A stretch of 64,000 bases of DNA, taken from Bradyrhizobium sp. SSBR45G. Lineage in GTDB: Bacteria; Pseudomonadota; Alphaproteobacteria; Rhizobiales; Xanthobacteraceae. Of the stretch, positions 29,480 to 39,178 are shown piece after piece. The stretch is from NCBI RefSeq assembly GCF_030159255.1, contig NZ_BSCT01000025.1:1-64000 (forward strand). The letters run 5' to 3'. The notes under the pieces were generated by a model that saw only the letters and a list, made by a program, of their open reading frames with translations, was not told the DNA's origin and did no database searches. A program made the translations under genes and the position numbers. Position 1 is the stretch's first letter; each line of letters starts with the position of its first letter.

Positions 29480-30446
29480 TCATGCCAGCGCGCCCAGTAG
29501 CCTGCGGTCCTTGCGCTTGGCATGCGCGGCCGCATCAGTGGCGCTGACGGCCTGATCGCCGCAATACGCCGTGCCGTCGCACCACATCGCGTGCATGATC
29601 ACCGCGAGTTTGCGCGCCACCGCGACCACCGCCTTGCGGTGTCCAGACCGCTTGGCAACCGCCAGTCCCCAGGTCTTCACCTTGTCGCGACGCTTGAAGC
29701 GCGTCAGCAGCGCGCTCGCTGCCTCGTAGAGCGTGCGCCGCACATCGGCGTCGCCCGCCTTGCTGATCGGCCCCTGCACATCGATCGAGGTGCCCGACTG
29801 CCAGCGCCGCGACGTCAGGCCAAAATACGCCGCGACATCGCGTGACCGCCGAAAGCGCGACGGATCGTCGATCGCCGTCATGAAGCTCAGCGCGGCGATC
29901 GGCCCGACGCCTGGAATCTGCATGAAGCGCCGGCACAGCTCGTGTCCGGCGACCAGCTTGACGACCAGGCCGTGCAGCCGACAGTACTCCTTCCACAGCG
30001 CCGCGCGTGCGTTGAGCATGGCATCGATCAGCTCGCTGATCAGCGCGTCGCCGGCCACCGCGTCGCGCACGGCCTGCGCAAAGGCGCCGCGGCCGACGCG
30101 GTTGAGCTGGATCCCGAACGCCTTCAAGGAGTGCCGGATCGCGTTCTCGAGATCGAGGAATTTGCGCTTGAGATTGCGGCGATGCGTCAGCAGCAGGCGC
30201 AGCCGGTAGCACGGCGCGGTCTTGATGTGCGCGCGCCGGAACCAGCCGGTGCGCATGATGTGCGCGATCCCGAGCGCGTCCGCACGGTCGGTCTTGTTGC
30301 GCTGCGCATGCAGCGCGGCGCGCACGTGCTGGGTCTCCAGACAGATCGCCGGCAGGCCGAGACGGAGCAATTCGGGATGCAGACACGGCGACAGCGCGCC
30401 CGCCTCGTGGCCGACCCGCCTCAGCCGGCCGAGAGTACGGCGACAC
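29480..30446 (-). pseudogene. IS110 transposase, C-terminal part
   Basis: From VGHEAGALSPCLHPELLRLG through HAQRNKTDRADALGIAHIMR (the second acidic cluster) to the C-terminal transposase_20 domain (MQIPGVGPIAALSFMTAIDD, YFGLTSRRWQSG, GPISKAGDADVRRTLYEAA). The first 50-60 residues with the first catalytic Asp are missing. A matching N-terminal fragment lies at 31953-32080 on the same strand, beyond an intact IS110, so the two are probably halves of one broken transposase gene. Confidence 0.75.
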
Positions 30447-30858
30447 CCATTGGCCGGCCGTTCGTCAAGTTGCCGCAGAGATTTATTTTGGCAGCCTACG
30501 TTGCCAAAAGGACAGCCGATCATCTTCTCTCGCCGTCGTACTTGAACCGCGCCCGCTTCTTCGGTCTTAGGCTGCGTCCGCAGCGCGGATCGCGCCAGAC
30601 ACCCATGAGGATCAAGCATTGGTCCGACCGAGACCATCGCCCTGGCGGCTGAGCCGCCCCAGAAGAATGTTGGTACCGTCCTGCATCCAATAGAGTTTCA
30701 CAGAACCGTGGCTGCCGGCTTGCCGGTGCCAATCTCCGGATGGCTTGCAGTTCGGGCGATCCGCCGTCACGACGGAAGGTGACGGCGATCCGACGTCCAA
30801 TTCAGTGCAGTTGGTTTTCCCAGTCACCGTAAGTGGCTCGCCGGATCGTCGTCGTCCT

Positions 30859-31872
30859 TCAGGCGAAGCAGCGCGTTACGTCGAACGGCTTGCCCTCCTT
30901 CAGGATGTGGTAGCAGGCCCGTGCCAGTTTGTGCGCCAACGCCTTGGTGGCGACGATGTTGTTGGTTCGGGCTTTCTTGCGTTCATGGAAGCGCTTTGCT
31001 TCGGGGCACAAGCGCTTGGCGAAATTCGCCGCTTCGACGAATGCCCAACAAAGATATTTGTTGCCGTTTTTGACGTTGCCTTCGCCCTTCTTCCTGCCAT
31101 TGCTTGTGTGCACGCTGTCAACGCAGCGCGCGTAGGACGCAAAATTTCCGACGTCCGCGAACCGTTCGATCGGCCCGGTTTCGAGAAGTATGACGGTTGC
31201 CAGCGTCTTGCCGATGCCTGGCACACTGGTCAACAAACCGTATTGCGGCCGAGGTCTGACACGTTCCAGCAGGCGTTTCTCGATGAGCTCGATCTGCGCC
31301 CGCAATGTGTCGATGACCGCGACGTTGGCCTTCATCGCCAGGCCGACGTCGGCCGGCAGCGACATCAGGTCGATTGCATCGTTGTCCAGACGCTTGATCT
31401 GATTGCTGCTCAAGCGCCCGCCCTGTTGCCGGGACATGATGTTCTCGACCGCGAGAATCTGCGCGGTGCACGACCGCACCAGCTGCATGCGCTTGCGTGC
31501 CAGATCTCGCACGGCACGGTGCTCTCTTGGCAGGATCGTTCCCGTCGGCAGGATGCCCAGGCGCAGCAGGTGAGCCAAATGACGCGCATCGGTCTCGTCG
31601 CCGCCGTGCTTCAATCCTTCATATTGCTTGATCGCAGACGTGTTGGCCAGATGTACGCGGAAGCCGGCGTCCTGCAGTCCATCGACCAGCCAGTACCAGT
31701 TGTAGGTCGACTCGACGACGACGCCCGACATCTCGCCCTTCCAGGGCGCAAGGAATCCGACGATTTTCCCGATGTCGTTCGGCAAGCGCTTCTGCGCCAA
31801 GACACGGTCCGCATCGTCGATCACTGCCATCATGCAGTTGTTGGAATGCAAATCGATCCCGCCGTACATCAT
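30859..31872 (-). CDS. IS110 family transposase, apparently intact
   Basis: 337 residues with the DEDD RuvC-like N-terminal domain: YGGIDLHSNN (first Asp), VVVESTYNWYWLVDGLQ (Glu) and KHGGDETDARHLAHLLRLG (Asp pair). The C-terminal transposase_20 domain has SVPGIGKTLATVILLETGPI and ASYARCVDSVHTSNGRKKGE with the catalytic Ser region. IS110 elements transpose by a DEDD/Ser mechanism, now known to be guided by a bridge RNA encoded in the element's own end. The ATG follows GAGGAGGCG. Element ends were not fixed by eye; the non-coding ends would lie within roughly 30640-30858 and 31873-31952. Confidence 0.9.
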   Translation of the reverse strand: MMYGGIDLHSNNCMMAVIDDADRVLAQKRLPNDIGKIVGFLAPWKGEMSGVVVESTYNWYWLVDGLQDAGFRVHLANTSAIKQYEGLKHGGDETDARHLAHLLRLGILPTGTILPREHRAVRDLARKRMQLVRSCTAQILAVENIMSRQQGGRLSSNQIKRLDNDAIDLMSLPADVGLAMKANVAVIDTLRAQIELIEKRLLERVRPRPQYGLLTSVPGIGKTLATVILLETGPIERFADVGNFASYARCVDSVHTSNGRKKGEGNVKNGNKYLCWAFVEAANFAKRLCPEAKRFHERKKARTNNIVATKALAHKLARACYHILKEGKPFDVTRCFA

Positions 31873-31952
31873 CTTCGCCTCCTCGTGATCAAAGTGATTC
31901 GGTCAGTCCGAGTTCACTTTAGTTCCACACCCTCCGCTGTCGCGGAGGTCGG

Positions 31953-32080
31953 CTAGATGATCTTCAGTGCTTCCTTGAGGGCGTCCGGATCAGTCACCAC
32001 CGCGACCTCCAGCAGCACTTCGCCCTTGTCGACCACGCAAATCGCGGTCTGCCGACGTCCAGCCCTCAGAAGAGCTCCAT
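31953..32080 (-). pseudogene. IS110 transposase, N-terminal fragment
   Basis: The ATG at 32080 after GGAGGTGCGCC begins a broken frame containing GLDVG; one frame over, the strand reads RQTAICVVDKGEVLLEVAVV then TDPDALKEALKII and stops at 31953. This is the start of an IS110 DEDD domain with a frameshift. It would join the C-terminal part at 30446-29480 if the intact IS110 between them were removed. Confidence 0.65.
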
Positions 32081-32699
32081 GGCGCACCTCCTGTGTTGTT
32101 GAGAGCGCTTATTCTGCAAGGCCGCCGCTGTCGCGTCAGCAGCTGGCCGGTCAGGCCGAATACGGACGGCAATCCAACGCGCCCTCTGCTCGGCCCTCTC
32201 CTACCTCAGCCCGCGTGCAAGTTTCGGGTACGAATGGTCCAAGCCGAATGGCGTCGACGCCAGGTGCTCTGCAAAGGTGCGCATCTCGCCCTTAAAGGGG
32301 AGGGCTGCAGCCTGCAACCTCGCGCATTCGGCTGTTCCAGTTTGGCTGCGGGCATGGCACCTTTGCGGATACTGCGCAAGCCAGTACCCGTGAGGCTTGA
32401 TCCGCTTGCGCCGGCGGCGCCAGAATGCCCGCCATCCGGCACCACCGCGTCCCGGGCATTTCGCTGTCAGTTCTGCAGGGGGCTTGCAAGCGGGATGCGC
32501 GGTTCCCTCCGGGTAGGAAAATCCCCTTTCCCGTTACCGAGGAATCCGTCACCGGCTTGAGCGGCCGGCCTTTTCGGTTGCCTCACTCTTGACCGGGCGG
32601 AGACGCATGGAGCAACACCTATCATGACCGAGTGCATTCCGCCTCATCCCGGATGAAATAGAGGCACTGGCCTCGCTGCGCTCCCAGCCCGAGCTACAC
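32081..32699. other. Region with no supported gene
   Basis: About 620 bases upstream of the HTH fragment. Frames on both strands are short and unlike any family I know. Near 32630-32660 an ATG followed by sequence that would continue into the HTH protein is separated from it by one base, so the HTH gene may have begun there. Confidence 0.35.
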
Positions 32700-32960
32700 T
32701 TGAGGGTGAGTGCCGCCGAGCTGGGACGAGAATGGGGCTGGAACAGGATACGGGCCAGTCGCCGCCTGAAAGCCTGGGAGCGGGCCGGCCTCATTCGTCG
32801 TAACGCTGAAGCGATCATTGTAACAGGAGCTGCGACGTCGACCGTTACAGATGGTGCCACCGCTGTTACGGAAATCGCCGGCTTCACAGAGATGTCCGGA
32901 GCGCAGGAGGCCCTCATCCCACAACCTTTGCCCGAGCTGATCGCGGATGATCCCGCCTGA
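32700..32960 (+). CDS. Winged-HTH protein, probably N-terminally damaged
   Basis: 86 residues from a TTG codon. SAAELGREWGWNRIRASRRL followed by KAWERAGLIRR is a clear winged-helix DNA-binding motif; the tail is Thr/Ala-rich and ends ELIADDPA. Coding character continues upstream (FRLIPDEIEALASLRSQPEL) without a start codon in frame. An ATG at about 32624 would connect if one base were removed. So this is either a fragment or a gene with a frameshift near 32635. The antisense open frame over the same bases is compositionally a shadow. Confidence 0.45.
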   Translation: MRVSAAELGREWGWNRIRASRRLKAWERAGLIRRNAEAIIVTGAATSTVTDGATAVTEIAGFTEMSGAQEALIPQPLPELIADDPA

Positions 32961-33170
32961 ACTTCGATCCATCTGGACTCCTGTATTGACGAACGAGGCC
33001 CCGCCAACCGGGCGGGGCCGACACCAAGCGCATTACCGGTCAAGGCTCTCAACGAGCTTTCCGACGTCCCATTGCCACGCCAGCGTGCCTCGCCGATGCC
33101 CTTCGGGAGGATCGCACTTGGAGTTATTCGCCAATTCTTCGCTTGCATTCTTGGGTTTATGCCCGCCATG

Positions 33171-33238
33171 AACCCCTGCCCGTCGGCGAGGCTGGGGGTA
33201 GCAAGTGCAGGGGTTGAGAAGTCGCGTGGCGACTTTTT
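33171..33238 (+). ncRNA. Structured element with terminator, possible small RNA
   Basis: AACCCCTGC (33171-33179) can pair with GCAGGGGTT (33209-33217), enclosing a G-rich apex. A short stem AAGTCGC / GCGACTT then runs into TTTTT at about 33222-33238, which looks like a Rho-independent terminator. No coding gene covers it. A small non-coding RNA or the leader of the large downstream gene are both possible; neither is proven. The remaining bases from 32961 to 33476 show no gene. Confidence 0.35.
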
Positions 33239-33476
33239 GGGGGGACCGCGCCGTTAGGCGGGGGAGCCAAAATCCGCCAGGGCGCACCCTTGCGCGCGCG
33301 AGAGTCCAAAACCCTTAGCGACCACTTTCGAGAAGGCAGCGACGTTAGCCGTCAATATTCCTTCGCGCGCGGGATCGTCACCCGGAGGGCCGAGGGAGCG
33401 CAGCTTTCCGGAGGACGCGCCCATCCGCTTTGTGTAAGTTCGCTTGACGTATTCCCCGATCAGCTAGAGTGCAGCC

Positions 33477-36400
33477 GTGATTTTTGAGGCCGAACCCGAA
33501 CAGATCGAAGCGCTGGACAGCAAGCAGCTCGTCCAGCTGATGAAGCTTTTGATTTTTGCAGAGTGCCGCGTCGCGCAAATCCCTTTGCGTGCGACGCACG
33601 TTCCGATGCAAATAACGATCTCAGACGGCGGCGAAGACGGGCGAGTGGAATGGTCGGAAGGTGCGGCGTCGACACCGTTCTTTGCCCGGCGTTTTTGCGT
33701 ATTTCAGGCAAAAGCGCAGAATCTAACAGATGCATCCATTCGCAACGAAGTGCTGAAGAAAGCAGCCGCCAAAAAGCGATCCAGTGCGAAAGCGAAGCGT
33801 GGAAAAAAGGCAAAGAAATCGCCCACGCGAGGCGTGGTTTTGAGTGAGGCGCTAGCGACCGTGCTGAAGAAGCGCGGGTCGTACACAATCCTCTCGACGT
33901 CCGCCTTTATCGGGAAGAAGCGTGACAAGCTGATTAAGGCGGCCCAGGCCGCCGTCAAAGACGGCGGTGGAACAACGTCCCGCATTGTCATTGACGTCCT
34001 GGACGCTAACAAGATTGCTGATTGGGTCAACACCCACCCGTCGGTCGCGCTCTGGCTTGCTAAACTCTCGCGCCGGCGCTCATTAGCGGGCTTCCAGACG
34101 CATGAGGGTTGGGGCAAGGCACATGATATTCGGGTTTCGCCCTGGGTCGGCGGCAATGATGCGCGTTTCATCGCCGTCAACGTCTCGCTTGACGCCAGCA
34201 GCCCCGCGAAGCCCACCGAGACGATATGGACATTTGACGAAGCGGCAGCAGCGGTCCTGAAGCAACTTGAAGAGGACCAGCAGAGCGTTCGCATTGCGGG
34301 TCCATCGGGCTACGGAAAATCTCGGTTTGCATATGAGGTCTTCAACCAGGCAGGTTCTCTTGCCGGGCAGGTTGACGCCGCGACGATGATCTATGCGGAC
34401 TACTCGATCGTCGGTGATGAGCTTGTAAAGCTCGCCCTGGAGATCGCCGAAAGCGGTTCGGCTGCAACGCTTGTTGTCGATGAATGCCCGGACCTTGTGC
34501 ATACGAAGCTGTCCGAAATAGCGCAGCGTGCTGACTCACGGCTGCGAATTCTGACCATCGATGTCGAAACTAAGATTGTAAGCGCTGAAAAAACGCTCAC
34601 GCTGAAACTCGAACCGGCGTCCAAAGACACGATTGCGGCGATCGCAAAGGGAGTCGATCCCAACATCAGCGACACTAATGTCGGCCTCATACACGAATTC
34701 GCTCACGGCTTCCCGCAAATGGCCGTACTCGCGGCGCAGAAGAAGGGCACAGGGCGTGGCGCGATCCAGTCGGCCGACCAGTACGTCGACCGCGTGATCT
34801 GGGGCTCCCGCACCCCGAATGATGCCGCACGGAAAGCGTTGTCGATCCTAAGCATGTTCGAATGGATGGGCATCGCAGGCCCTGTAAGTGGCCAAGCGGC
34901 CTACATCGCCGAGCATCTTGCGGGGATGCTGTTCGACACCTTCGTAGAGCATATTAAGTCGTTCAAGAATCGTGGTGTGCTTGTCGTGCGCGGCGATTTT
35001 GCCCAAGTGCAGCCTATACCACTCGCAGTGAGGCTTGCCACCAGCCAGCTCGGCCTCCTTGCCGATAACAAGCTCGTGGCCTTCTTCATGGACGCTCCTC
35101 GCGAACTCCAACAGGGGCTGCTCAGGCGCATTCGCTGGTTCGACACTGTGCCCGAAGTTAAGACTCTGGCGCGCACCTTGTTGGAGGGAGCATTTAGCGA
35201 GTTCGATGTCCTAAATACGGATTTCGGCGCGCAGGTGCTGGATCAACTGGTGCATGTCGAACCCGACCTTGCCATGGCGACAATTGACCGGGTCTTCGGT
35301 TCGTTGTCGATTGATGAGTTGCAGGGCGTCACGGACGGTCGGCGGCACCTGGTCTGGGCACTGGAAAAGCTCGCCTTTCGAAAGGAGACCTTCGAAACAG
35401 CGGCACGGCTCCTCCGGCGGCTTGGCACAGCTGAGATTGAAGATCGCATCAGCAATAACGCTGCTGGTCAATTCAAGGGGCTGTACAGTCTCTATTTGAG
35501 CGGCACTGAAGCCGCGCCCGATGTTCGGCTGGTCGTGTTGGATGAAGGACTTGAGTCCGGCGATCCGAATGAACGTGCACTCTGCGTCGATGCCCTCGAT
35601 GAGATGCTTGAGACCGGGCATTACAGCCGTAGCGGCGGATCAGATCAAATCGGCAGCGGCGAACCTCTGAAAGATTGGCAGCCGAAGACATATGGTGAAA
35701 TCCGAGACTTCTTCCGGGCGGCGCTATCGAGACTTACGCGCCTCGTGCTGAACAATGATCCTTTCGGCGCTAAGGCGAAAGTCATCCTTGGCCAGCGGCT
35801 CCGCTCGATGTTCAATCAGCTCCAGCCGAACGAAGTCCGATCGCTCATAGACAAGATCGTCGGCCACGGAGGATTCTGGCCGGAGGCATTGCAGGAAATC
35901 AACGAGTGGCTCTATTTCGATGGAAAGGCTGCTCCGAAGGACGTTCGGGAACAGATCAGGCGTTATTTCGACGAGTTGCTGCCCGCCGACCCCATCCTGT
36001 TGGTTGTCATGTATTGCAAGGGATGGCATGGCGACTTCCATGATCCAGACACTAATTTCGAACGCGACGATCGTAAGGGTACAGACTACGACTACCCGGT
36101 TCGGAAGTCTGTTGAGCTTGCAGAAAAGATTTCTGGTGATGACCCGCTCGTGCGGCGTGCGATCGAGGCGCTTGCGACAAGCGATGCAAAGTCATCCTTC
36201 GGATTTGCACGCCGTTTGGCGGAGCGGGTGGCGGAGCCACTCGGGTTATTCCGGGACGCGGTAACAGTTGCAGAAGGCACCAATGAACCACCAAGCCTCC
36301 GCTTCTTCGGCGGACTAATCTCGGGTGCCGAAGCACGTGACCCAAAAGTGGCGCGAGAATGCATTCGCCTGGCACTGCGGTCGGCGAAACTGAAGCCCTT

Positions 36401-37397
36401 TGCGATAGACATGATCGGCTCGGGCACGTTGCAACCGGATGATATCAAGCTCGTGGTCTCTCTTCTCAAGAGCGGTGACGTCAACCCGATGGACTGCGCG
36501 ACTCTCTCCTACGGTCGGCGCATGGATCACCTCAGTCCAGAGGAAATCGCTCCGCTTATCGAGGAGTTGATGCTTCACAAGGCGCGAGGTCTATGGACGG
36601 CTCTAGATATCATCTTCATGTACCTCTACCCCAGCAAGCCACTCGACATTGTGCTTGAGCGGCAACTACGCGCCATATTGGTCTCGTCGGGACTCTTCGA
36701 GCAGAGTCAGCGTAACGCAATGGACGGCCATCACCTCCAGGAGTCCGTAGCGATGCTCGCGACCCACAGGAAGCTGCGCGCACCGTATGTCCGGTCGCTT
36801 ACCAGGCAATTGCTATCTCTGATCAAGACCGAGAATTCGGACGTCTTCTTCGCGCTCGACGATCCAGTACGCGCGGCACTCAACACGCTAATGAAGGAGT
36901 TCCCCGCAGAAGTGTGGAACGTGATTTCACCTGTCTTGCTTTCAGCGAAGGGACTGGAACGGCACCGATTAGAGGGGCTGATACGTGCAGACCGAGACGA
37001 CACATTCGGCGCAGGCCCTCTCTTCGCACTACCGCCCGATATGTATCTCGCCTGGGTACGTGATGCACCGACCACCCGGGCAGTCGAGGTGATGCGATGG
37101 CTCCCGATCGCATCGAAGAATGATACGGGGTCGTTGTCGTGGACGAAGGAAGTGGAAGCGTTCGTTAATGAGTTCGGGACAGAGCCGGGGGTTCTGGGTG
37201 AGCTTGGTCGACGCATGCATCCGAGCACGTGGTGGGGGTCCGTCGTGCCGTTTATCGAACCTTGGCTGCCGCTCTTGCGCACCTGGCAGTCTCATCGCTT
37301 AGCCGAAGTCCGTGCCTGGGCGCGGGAAAGGATTCAATTGCTTGAGAACTACATTGCCGCCGAGAAGAAGCGCGATGAGGAGCAGGATGTTCGGTGA
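33477..37397 (+). CDS. Nuclease-plus-P-loop-ATPase protein, candidate antiviral STAND defence protein
   Basis: 1306 residues from a GTG codon. The N-terminal domain has DGGEDGRVEW near residue 50 and VFQAKAQ near 76, the D...QxK pattern of Mrr/Cap4-like PD-(D/E)xK nucleases. A basic Lys-rich linker follows at about 93-115. The ATPase has Walker A AGPSGYGKSR at residues 274-283 and Walker B LVVDEC near 331-336. From about residue 420 to the end the protein is a long helical array without a known name. Effector-ATPase-repeat order and length match antiviral STAND (Avs-like) proteins, in which the C-terminus senses phage proteins and the nuclease then fires. Island location supports defence; the assignment is by architecture only. 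Confidence 0.7.
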   Translation: MIFEAEPEQIEALDSKQLVQLMKLLIFAECRVAQIPLRATHVPMQITISDGGEDGRVEWSEGAASTPFFARRFCVFQAKAQNLTDASIRNEVLKKAAAKKRSSAKAKRGKKAKKSPTRGVVLSEALATVLKKRGSYTILSTSAFIGKKRDKLIKAAQAAVKDGGGTTSRIVIDVLDANKIADWVNTHPSVALWLAKLSRRRSLAGFQTHEGWGKAHDIRVSPWVGGNDARFIAVNVSLDASSPAKPTETIWTFDEAAAAVLKQLEEDQQSVRIAGPSGYGKSRFAYEVFNQAGSLAGQVDAATMIYADYSIVGDELVKLALEIAESGSAATLVVDECPDLVHTKLSEIAQRADSRLRILTIDVETKIVSAEKTLTLKLEPASKDTIAAIAKGVDPNISDTNVGLIHEFAHGFPQMAVLAAQKKGTGRGAIQSADQYVDRVIWGSRTPNDAARKALSILSMFEWMGIAGPVSGQAAYIAEHLAGMLFDTFVEHIKSFKNRGVLVVRGDFAQVQPIPLAVRLATSQLGLLADNKLVAFFMDAPRELQQGLLRRIRWFDTVPEVKTLARTLLEGAFSEFDVLNTDFGAQVLDQLVHVEPDLAMATIDRVFGSLSIDELQGVTDGRRHLVWALEKLAFRKETFETAARLLRRLGTAEIEDRISNNAAGQFKGLYSLYLSGTEAAPDVRLVVLDEGLESGDPNERALCVDALDEMLETGHYSRSGGSDQIGSGEPLKDWQPKTYGEIRDFFRAALSRLTRLVLNNDPFGAKAKVILGQRLRSMFNQLQPNEVRSLIDKIVGHGGFWPEALQEINEWLYFDGKAAPKDVREQIRRYFDELLPADPILLVVMYCKGWHGDFHDPDTNFERDDRKGTDYDYPVRKSVELAEKISGDDPLVRRAIEALATSDAKSSFGFARRLAERVAEPLGLFRDAVTVAEGTNEPPSLRFFGGLISGAEARDPKVARECIRLALRSAKLKPFAIDMIGSGTLQPDDIKLVVSLLKSGDVNPMDCATLSYGRRMDHLSPEEIAPLIEELMLHKARGLWTALDIIFMYLYPSKPLDIVLERQLRAILVSSGLFEQSQRNAMDGHHLQESVAMLATHRKLRAPYVRSLTRQLLSLIKTENSDVFFALDDPVRAALNTLMKEFPAEVWNVISPVLLSAKGLERHRLEGLIRADRDDTFGAGPLFALPPDMYLAWVRDAPTTRAVEVMRWLPIASKNDTGSLSWTKEVEAFVNEFGTEPGVLGELGRRMHPSTWWGSVVPFIEPWLPLLRTWQSHRLAEVRAWARERIQLLENYIAAEKKRDEEQDVR

Positions 37398-37540
37398 CGA
37401 TTGGTCCCGAGGAAGAGGTTCGCTTAAAAGCCGAAAAACGCCGGGCAGCAAACTTCGTTCAGCTCTATTGGCTTTTGACGTCATTCTTCTCCGCGTGCGC
37501 TGAGGTGGGGGCGGTCGGTTATGCGATCTGCCAACCATGA
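37394..37540 (+). CDS. Small coupled ORF after the STAND-like gene
   Basis: A 48-residue frame starts at a GTG overlapping the stop of the large gene (GTGA, four bases), which suggests translational coupling. It begins with a charged stretch, IGPEEEVRLKAEKRRAANF, and continues with a hydrophobic segment, LYWLLTSFFSACAEVGAVGY, so it could be a single-pass membrane peptide. It may equally be chance read-through sequence. No homolog recognised. Confidence 0.35.
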   Translation: MTIGPEEEVRLKAEKRRAANFVQLYWLLTSFFSACAEVGAVGYAICQP

Positions 37541-37976
37541 TTTGTCTTTAATCGCGATGGCTGAGAAGGCAGTAGCGCCGGAAGGCGCGGCGGAAAAATT
37601 TTGTTGAAATAGGCAGCTTCGGCCGATTTGACTGGTTGCGGCGCATTGGGAAAATCCGCCGCGCGACGTGCATGAGAGGCGGCGGTAGAGACCGCCCGTT
37701 TGTCCTCAATGAGAAACTTGATCTGCGGCAACGGCTAACGGGTGGCGTAAGAAAGGGTATTAGAGAACTACCGGGTTCGCCGGGCGTCACTCATTTCGTG
37801 AAGGACGGTGTCGATCCTCTCTTTGACGCAGATGCTCGCGAGCACGACCTTTTGTGCAAACTCATCTTCAAGCCATTGGCGCCCTTGTGATCATTCGAGC
37901 TCAACGGGTCGTGTATGGCGCGCTTCGCGTCTCGAACGGCTTCGTGGGCCGGTTTCTCACGCAGCGGCTTCGAATA

Positions 37977-38009
37977 GCAATTTGAGATGGTTGCAGGTCC
38001 CCGCAACCA
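37977..38009 (+). repeat. Right attachment site (attR) of the island
   Basis: TCCCCGCAACCA at 37998-38009 duplicates the tRNA-fMet 3' end. Directly left of it, 37977-37994 is the reverse complement (17 of 18) of the 18 bases at 6288-6305. The element therefore ends about 37997 and older chromosomal or prior-element sequence begins inside the 12-bp core. Confidence 0.75.
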
Positions 38010-38017
38010 ACGATCCG

Positions 38018-38053
38018 AAACTCCCGTAGCCACCTCGGCTGCGGGAGTTTTGG
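38018..38053 (+). terminator. Terminator, probably the former tRNA-fMet terminator
   Basis: AAACTCCCGTAGCC pairs with GGCTGCGGGAGTTT (14 bp, one T-G pair) with a five-base loop and a TTTTGG tail. It lies 8 bases after the duplicated tRNA end, the same spacing logic as the present tRNA terminator at 6307. Before the island entered, it would have followed the tRNA. Confidence 0.7.
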
Positions 38054-39178
38054 TATGTGCTTCTTGTTCCTGTGAGCCGCTGTCCAGCCAAGGACGGGGC
38101 CGAGTTTCCCATGAAGCGTGGCCTCGATTTGCCCGCGCTTGGCGCCCGGCCGGAGCATGATGCGGTCGATCAGGCCACGCAGAGCCTGTGCGGCTTCGGC
38201 TCGGTCAACCGGACGGTTCAAGGCCGTTAGGTGCGCGACCTTCCTGGCGTAGAGCTGCGAGGCGCTCGCCAGCATGTCAGGGGTGTCGGCGGGAGCTTCG
38301 GCAAGCAAGGCCGTGAGCTCTTCCTTGCAGGCCTCGCGCGTGTCCGTCGCTGCGATCATCGATCGTTGGAACAGTCCCTCCTTGACCGCCTCGACGATTC
38401 CTTGGATGTGCTTTTCGACCTTCAGCAGTTCGGCGCGCCAGGCATCACCGCTGGCGCGCCGCTCGCGGTTCAGCCGGTTCAGTTCTTCAGCATAGGCGCG
38501 CATGGCTTCGGCGACGACCTCCGGCGCAAGCAGCCGGTCCCTCAGCCCTCCAAGACGCGCTGCTCAAGCTCACTCCGCTTCAGCGTGCTGCCGTTCGAGC
38601 AGGATCCATTGCTCACATGAGCCGAGCAGACGAAACGATCTGCCCCACGCAGCGAACAAGGTCCGTCGCAACGACCGCAGAAGACGAGCCCCGAGAACAA
38701 TGATTTTGGTCGTCGTGCACTGTTGATGCGCTTGTTCGAATGGTGCTCGCGAACGGCTGCTGTCACGTTGACGAACTTCTCGGCGATCTCGTTCTGCGTC
38801 CCCTTCACCGCCTGCCACAGCTCATCTTCAACGGTGCGGAGATGTGGGACGTCCTGACGACTTCCATCGCGCGATTCATCGAGCAGGAAGCACGGTGGTG
38901 TGCAGATGTGGATCCGGCCGGCGGATGCATGCGGGCTTGTTAGCTGAATTCGCTGAAACCCGCCGATGGTCAACACATCCAATCAGTGCGCGATCGAATA
39001 TTTGTCACGTAGAACTACGGGCAAATGACCCCAATTTAGCTTTTGTTGACCCCTTGGTGGCAATTCGGCGCAGGTGGAAAATTAACCGCGATCGATTCAA
39101 ATACATGGAAATCTCGGACTCATAAGGCGGCGGTCGCGGCCTGCTGTCGGGCATCTTTGAACTGTGGCGGAAGATGAC

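Larger units (their letters stand above)
37901..38982 (-). pseudogene. Second serine recombinase, truncated and frameshifted
   Basis: The upstream frame (38982-38542) carries a recombinase zinc ribbon, CGRCDGPCSLRGADRFVCSA with a later Cys in NGSC, and ends KRSELEQRVLEG. One base over, the next frame continues LRDRLLAPEVVAEAMRAYAE, EELNRLNRERRASG and the coiled-coil tail to 37901, so a single-base deletion near 38548 breaks the gene. The catalytic N-terminal domain is absent. Its C-terminal codons run through the terminator at 38018-38053 and into the tRNA 3'-end copy. This is just how the intact recombinase ends at 6251, which marks it as the integrase of an older element at the same tRNA. 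Confidence 0.8.

Noticed and set aside
32549..33169. 206-residue open frame on the minus strand
   Set aside because: Overlaps a clear winged-helix motif on the plus strand and is Ser/Arg/Ala-rich without family similarity.
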